From positions 1-8,298 of the forward strand of contig CAMPJM010000161.1 of NCBI GenBank assembly GCA_946886805.1: 8,298 bases of DNA. The letters are read 5' to 3'. The notes under the pieces were generated by a model. It saw only the letters and a program-made list of their open reading frames with translations, ran no database searches and was not told the DNA's origin. Positions 6,732 to 8,298 of this stretch are shown piece after piece (the first letter of the stretch is position 1; each line of letters begins with the position of its first letter). This DNA is from an uncultured Flammeovirgaceae bacterium (GTDB taxonomy: Bacteria > Bacteroidota > Bacteroidia > Cytophagales > Cyclobacteriaceae). Made by a program: the position numbers and the translations under genes.

Positions 6732-6860
6732 ATGGACTACCAAGCAAGAAAATCGCTTTTAGGCTTGTGTGTTGAATTTTTCAAAAGTTTCTCCAAACAT
6801 AAAGCAGAAAAAGGCCGCTCTCCTTCTATTAAAAAGTTTCGGAAAATAAGGAACACATAA
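6732..6860 (+). CDS. doubtful 42-codon basic ORF
   Basis: An ATG at 6732 opens 42 codons, ending at TAA 6858-6860. The product starts MDYQARKSLLGLCVEFFKSF and has a basic tail (SKHKAEKGRSPSIKKFRKIR). It lies just outside the right end of the inverted-repeat element and ends 30 bp from the convergent ruvB stop. No promoter or terminator is evident and I recognise no family. It could be a real mini-protein, a remnant of an older gene, or chance; an ORF of this length is not rare in 674 bp. Confidence 0.22.
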   Translation: MDYQARKSLLGLCVEFFKSFSKHKAEKGRSPSIKKFRKIRNT

Positions 6861-6890
6861 ATTTACCGATCAACAATTTCCCATGGCAGA

Positions 6891-7919
6891 TCAACTAAAT
6901 AAGTTGCCGGTAGCGGGTGGTGGGACTATTTTTAAATGTTTATAAGCTAATTCTGTCGCTTCCCTTCCTCGTGAGGTCCTTTTAATATAGCCTTCTTTAA
7001 TCAAAAACGGTTCATAAACTTCTTCAATGGTTTCAGACTCTTCGCTACAGGCAGTGGCAATAGTACTTAATCCCACAGGCCCTCCTTTAAACTTTTGAAT
7101 AATTGTAGCCAGTATCCTGTTGTCCATTTCGTCAAGGCCGTTGTGATCAACATCCAAAGCAGATAAAGCAATTTCTGATATTTCTTTTGTGATAATACCC
7201 TTCCCTTTTATCTGGGCAAAATCCCTTGTTCTTCTCAAAAGATTGTTGACTATCCGGGGCGTGCCACGGCTTCTTCTGGCTAGTTCATAGGCCGCATCGT
7301 CTTCGATCGGGGTATTTAAAATAGATGCAGACCTTTTTACTATAGATTTTAACAACTCGGCATCATAATATTCGAGTCTTGCATTTATACCAAACCTTGC
7401 CCTTAGTGGGGAAGTAAGCAATCCAGCTCGGGTAGTAGCACCAATAAGAGTAAAGGGATTGAGATTAATCTGAACCGTTCGGGCGTTGGGCCCCGAATCC
7501 AGCATGATATCTATTTTGTAATCTTCCATGGCCGAATAGAGGTATTCCTCCACAATGGGATTTAGGCGATGGATTTCGTCAATAAAAAGCACATCATGCG
7601 CTTCAAGGTTAGTAAGTAAGCCCGCCAAATCACTGGGTTTGTCTAAAACAGGTCCAGAGGTAACCTTAAGGCTTGAATTTAACTCATTGGCAATAATATG
7701 AGATAAGGTAGTTTTTCCCAATCCCGGAGGACCATGTAGCAGCACATGATCTAATGGTTCTGCACGTCTTTTTGCAGCCAGTACAAATATTTTGAGGTTA
7801 TCAAGCACCTTTTGCTGACCGGTAAAATCGTCAAAACTCAAAGGCCTTAAAGCTCGCTCTATTTCTTTTTCTACCGGATCAAGATTTTTTCCTTCTCCAT
7901 TGAGGTAATCTTCACGCAT
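6891..7919 (-). CDS. ruvB: Holliday junction branch migration helicase subunit RuvB
   Basis: The 342-residue AAA+ ATPase forms hexameric rings that drive branch migration of RuvA-bound Holliday junctions during recombinational repair. Visible motifs, in order: Walker [10 protein letters not shown] at 63-71; Walker B LFIDEIH at 111-117; sensor 1 LIGATTRAG at 158-166; the arginine-finger segment PLRARFG at 171-177; sensor 2 RGTPRI at 218-223; and the C-terminal winged helix with [13 protein letters not shown] at 310-322, which contacts DNA. Length and N-terminus ([10 protein letters not shown]) are normal for the family. A TAnnTTTG box lies 18 bp before the ATG, suggesting a short leader. The partners ruvA and ruvC are not in the window, as is common in Bacteroidota. 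As I recall, ruvB and queG are often neighbours in this phylum, but here repeats intervene. Confidence 0.98.
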   Translation of the reverse strand: MREDYLNGEGKNLDPVEKEIERALRPLSFDDFTGQQKVLDNLKIFVLAAKRRAEPLDHVLLHGPPGLGKTTLSHIIANELNSSLKVTSGPVLDKPSDLAGLLTNLEAHDVLFIDEIHRLNPIVEEYLYSAMEDYKIDIMLDSGPNARTVQINLNPFTLIGATTRAGLLTSPLRARFGINARLEYYDAELLKSIVKRSASILNTPIEDDAAYELARRSRGTPRIVNNLLRRTRDFAQIKGKGIITKEISEIALSALDVDHNGLDEMDNRILATIIQKFKGGPVGLSTIATACSEESETIEEVYEPFLIKEGYIKRTSRGREATELAYKHLKIVPPPATGNLFS

Positions 7920-7937
7920 ATCATTTAGTAACTTTTA

Positions 7938-7945
7938 CAAAGGTA
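7938..7945 (-). promoter_or_regulatory. putative -7 box of the ruvB promoter
   Basis: The minus strand reads TACCTTTG, an exact TAnnTTTG match and the same octamer as before aroC, ending 18 bp from the ruvB ATG. Transcription would start about 10-13 nt before the start codon. The -33 region is AT-rich with no clear TTTG. Confidence 0.5.
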
Positions 7946-7976
7946 GTGATTTTGTGAAGGTAAATATATTATTCGA

Positions 7977-7993
7977 TTCTATTTGAAATAGAA
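7977..7993. repeat. 17-bp perfect inverted repeat
   Basis: TTCTATTT and AAATAGAA flank a single G, giving a perfect 8-bp dyad between the mini-protein gene at 8106 and ruvB. There is no T-tract after it on either strand. It may be an operator-like site or a weak transcript end; no function can be assigned. Confidence 0.5.
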
Positions 7994-8105
7994 GAGAAAT
8001 TAAGTACGCTGTTTTTAGAGAATCATACACCGATGTGGCAAGTATTGCTATCCTGTGAAGGTACTTGTGAAGAGATGTAATCCTATGGAAACTGATTAAC
8101 AGATA

Positions 8106-8237
8106 TTATTCTTTGTTAATTTTTGTATTCTTGCCATCATGCCATTTATCCATTTTACGAGACAGATAAAAAGAATATACAAAAGGGGCGACAAAAGCTG
8201 CGAGGGCTATAATGACCAATATAAGACCTATATTCAT
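8106..8237 (-). CDS. 43-residue single-pass membrane mini-protein
   Basis: An ATG at 8237 opens 43 codons ending at TAA 8106-8108. The product MNIGLILVIIALAAFVAPFV continues YSFYLSRKMDKWHDGKNTKI. That is one hydrophobic helix (about 3-23) followed by a short positively charged, hydrophilic tail, predicted to place the tail in the cytoplasm. The pattern is typical of small membrane subunits or regulators, and a 20-residue uninterrupted apolar helix with a basic edge is unlikely as noise. An in-frame TAG lies upstream, so the start is fixed unless a non-ATG start is used. It reads in the same direction as ruvB, 186 bp ahead of it. I do not recognise the family. Confidence 0.5.
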   Translation of the reverse strand: MNIGLILVIIALAAFVAPFVYSFYLSRKMDKWHDGKNTKINKE

Positions 8238-8298
8238 GATTCTAATCTTTTTAATTCTAATAGGAGGCTATATCTTCTATACATCTAAGCAAATAGGA
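8236..8298 (+). CDS. possible N-terminus of a plus-strand membrane protein (partial)
   Basis: From an ATG at 8236 the plus strand is open to the window edge and reads MILIFLILIGGYIFYTSKQI then G: an N-terminal hydrophobic helix followed by a polar, basic stretch. An in-frame alternative ATG lies at 8212, adding MTNIRPIF, and the frame is closed by TAA at 8167. The 8236 start shares the bases CATG with the opposite-strand mini-protein start, so at least one of the two starts may be wrong. The fragment is only 21 codons, so no family can be named. Confidence 0.35.
   Translation, partial: MILIFLILIGGYIFYTSKQIG

Larger units (their letters stand above)
6217..6890. other. repeat-rich intergenic region between queG and ruvB
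   Basis: This 674-bp spacer holds the hairpin at 6299-6338, the 12-bp palindrome ATGTTTAAACAT at 6390-6401, poly-A/T tracts at about 6410-6440, the element with inverted ends at 6473-6716, and a doubtful 42-codon plus-strand ORF at 6732-6860. Its length and content argue against ruvB and queG sharing one transcript. Confidence 0.7.

Noticed and set aside
6794..6801. Second minus-strand TATGTTTG box downstream of ruvB
   Set aside because: No minus-strand gene starts suitably close to it; the octamer is expected by chance in AT-rich DNA.
6868..6895. GATC-containing dyad after the ruvB stop considered as a terminator
   Set aside because: The pairing arms are only about 4-5 bp and no T-tract follows.
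8238..8285. 16-codon minus-strand ORF (MYRRYSLLLELKRLES) whose TGA overlaps the mini-protein ATG as ATGA
   Set aside because: The coupling geometry is attractive, but the frame is preceded directly by a stop and the peptide is too short to support.

Overview
The window looks like chromosomal DNA of a Bacteroidota bacterium, most likely of the Cytophagales type. The DNA is AT-rich and the starts lack Shine-Dalgarno sequences. Exact matches to the Bacteroidota -7 promoter box TAnnTTTG sit in front of aroC and ruvB. There is also a BatD-family protein and a short QueG, both familiar from this phylum. The genus assignment is inference.

All recognisable genes except one small ORF read on the minus strand. 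From left to right they are: the first 49 codons of an Nfu/NifU-type Fe-S scaffold protein (running off the left edge); a glutamate/aspartate:cation symporter of the DAACS family; chorismate synthase (aroC); a BatD-type exported, membrane-anchored protein; a 62-codon plus-strand gene of unknown function with its own terminator; epoxyqueuosine reductase (queG); and the Holliday-junction helicase subunit ruvB. A 43-codon minus-strand membrane mini-protein lies before ruvB, and the possible start of a plus-strand membrane protein runs off the right edge.

The genes are mostly housekeeping and do not form one pathway. Gaps of 109 to 674 bp, several with their own promoter-like boxes, suggest mostly single-gene transcripts. 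Repeats fill much of the spacer DNA: a palindrome plus heptamer array at the aroC 3' end, a 159-bp imperfect palindrome between aroC and batD, a 14-bp AT tandem repeat before batD, a 40-bp hairpin before queG, and a 244-bp element with terminal inverted repeats between queG and ruvB.

I see no CRISPR array, rRNA, tRNA, transposase, defence island or phage genes. The best candidates for something undescribed are the repeat families and the small ORFs at 5055-5243, 6732-6860 and 8106-8237.
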